A model generated the notes under the pieces. It ran no database searches. It had not been told where the DNA came from and was given only the letters and a program-made list of their open reading frames with translations. Below, one piece after another: positions 5,554 through 5,558 of a DNA stretch of 5,558 nt (position 1 is its first letter; every line of letters starts with the position of its first letter). The stretch lies in the NCBI GenBank assembly GCA_038231495.1, contig JBBRLG010000495.1:1-5558 (forward strand). Reading direction: 5' to 3'. A program made the position numbers and the translations under genes. The DNA is from JBBRLG01 sp038231495 (GTDB taxonomy: Bacteria; Planctomycetota; Planctomycetia; Gemmatales; Gemmataceae).

Positions 5554-5558
5554 ATGCC
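5554..5558 (+). CDS. Start of a downstream gene (truncated by the window edge)
   Basis: Only ATGCC is visible, so the product cannot be identified. The call rests on the AAGGAG eight bases upstream. A competing ATG at 5516 opens another frame through the window edge (beginning MLLRNDIRKEIRR) with only a weak GGAG 11 bases upstream; both cannot be the same protein because the frames differ. Confidence 0.4.

Overview
The window is GC-rich bacterial DNA with five complete genes, all on the + strand, packed tightly enough to be one operon. They encode nucleotide-sugar modifying enzymes of the kind found in O-antigen, capsule, exopolysaccharide or glycoprotein clusters. Nothing fixes the host. High GC, short gaps and variable Shine-Dalgarno (SD) sites would fit a planctomycete or another high-GC Gram-negative, but this is a weak inference.

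Layout. Bases 1-381 hold no convincing gene; they carry a perfect inverted repeat at the left edge, a two-copy 16-bp tandem repeat and the leader of the operon. Then come: a left-handed beta-helix sugar N-acyltransferase (382-882); a PLP-dependent DegT/DnrJ/EryC1/StrS sugar aminotransferase (886-2049), separated only by a second in-frame stop codon; an extended-SDR NAD(P)-dependent nucleotide-sugar dehydratase/epimerase (2124-3119); a second, divergent DegT-family aminotransferase (3156-4313); and a multi-pass membrane protein of the UPF0104 / LPG-synthase-flippase-domain family (4313-5347) whose start overlaps the preceding stop. Bases 5348-5553 are intergenic. A strong SD and an ATG at the right edge mark the probable start of another + strand gene.

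How the genes could work together (inference): the SDR enzyme makes or rearranges a keto nucleotide sugar, one or both aminotransferases convert keto groups to amines, the acyltransferase caps an amine with an acyl group, and the membrane protein handles a lipid-linked or membrane-bound product. Two distinct aminotransferases with one acyltransferase suggest either a diamino sugar or two different amino sugars. No glycosyltransferase, nucleotidyltransferase or sugar oxidase is present, so the pathway is incomplete here. I see no mobile element, CRISPR array, tRNA or rRNA. Each gene belongs to a known family; the novelty, if any, lies in the combination and the final sugar, not in a new protein type.
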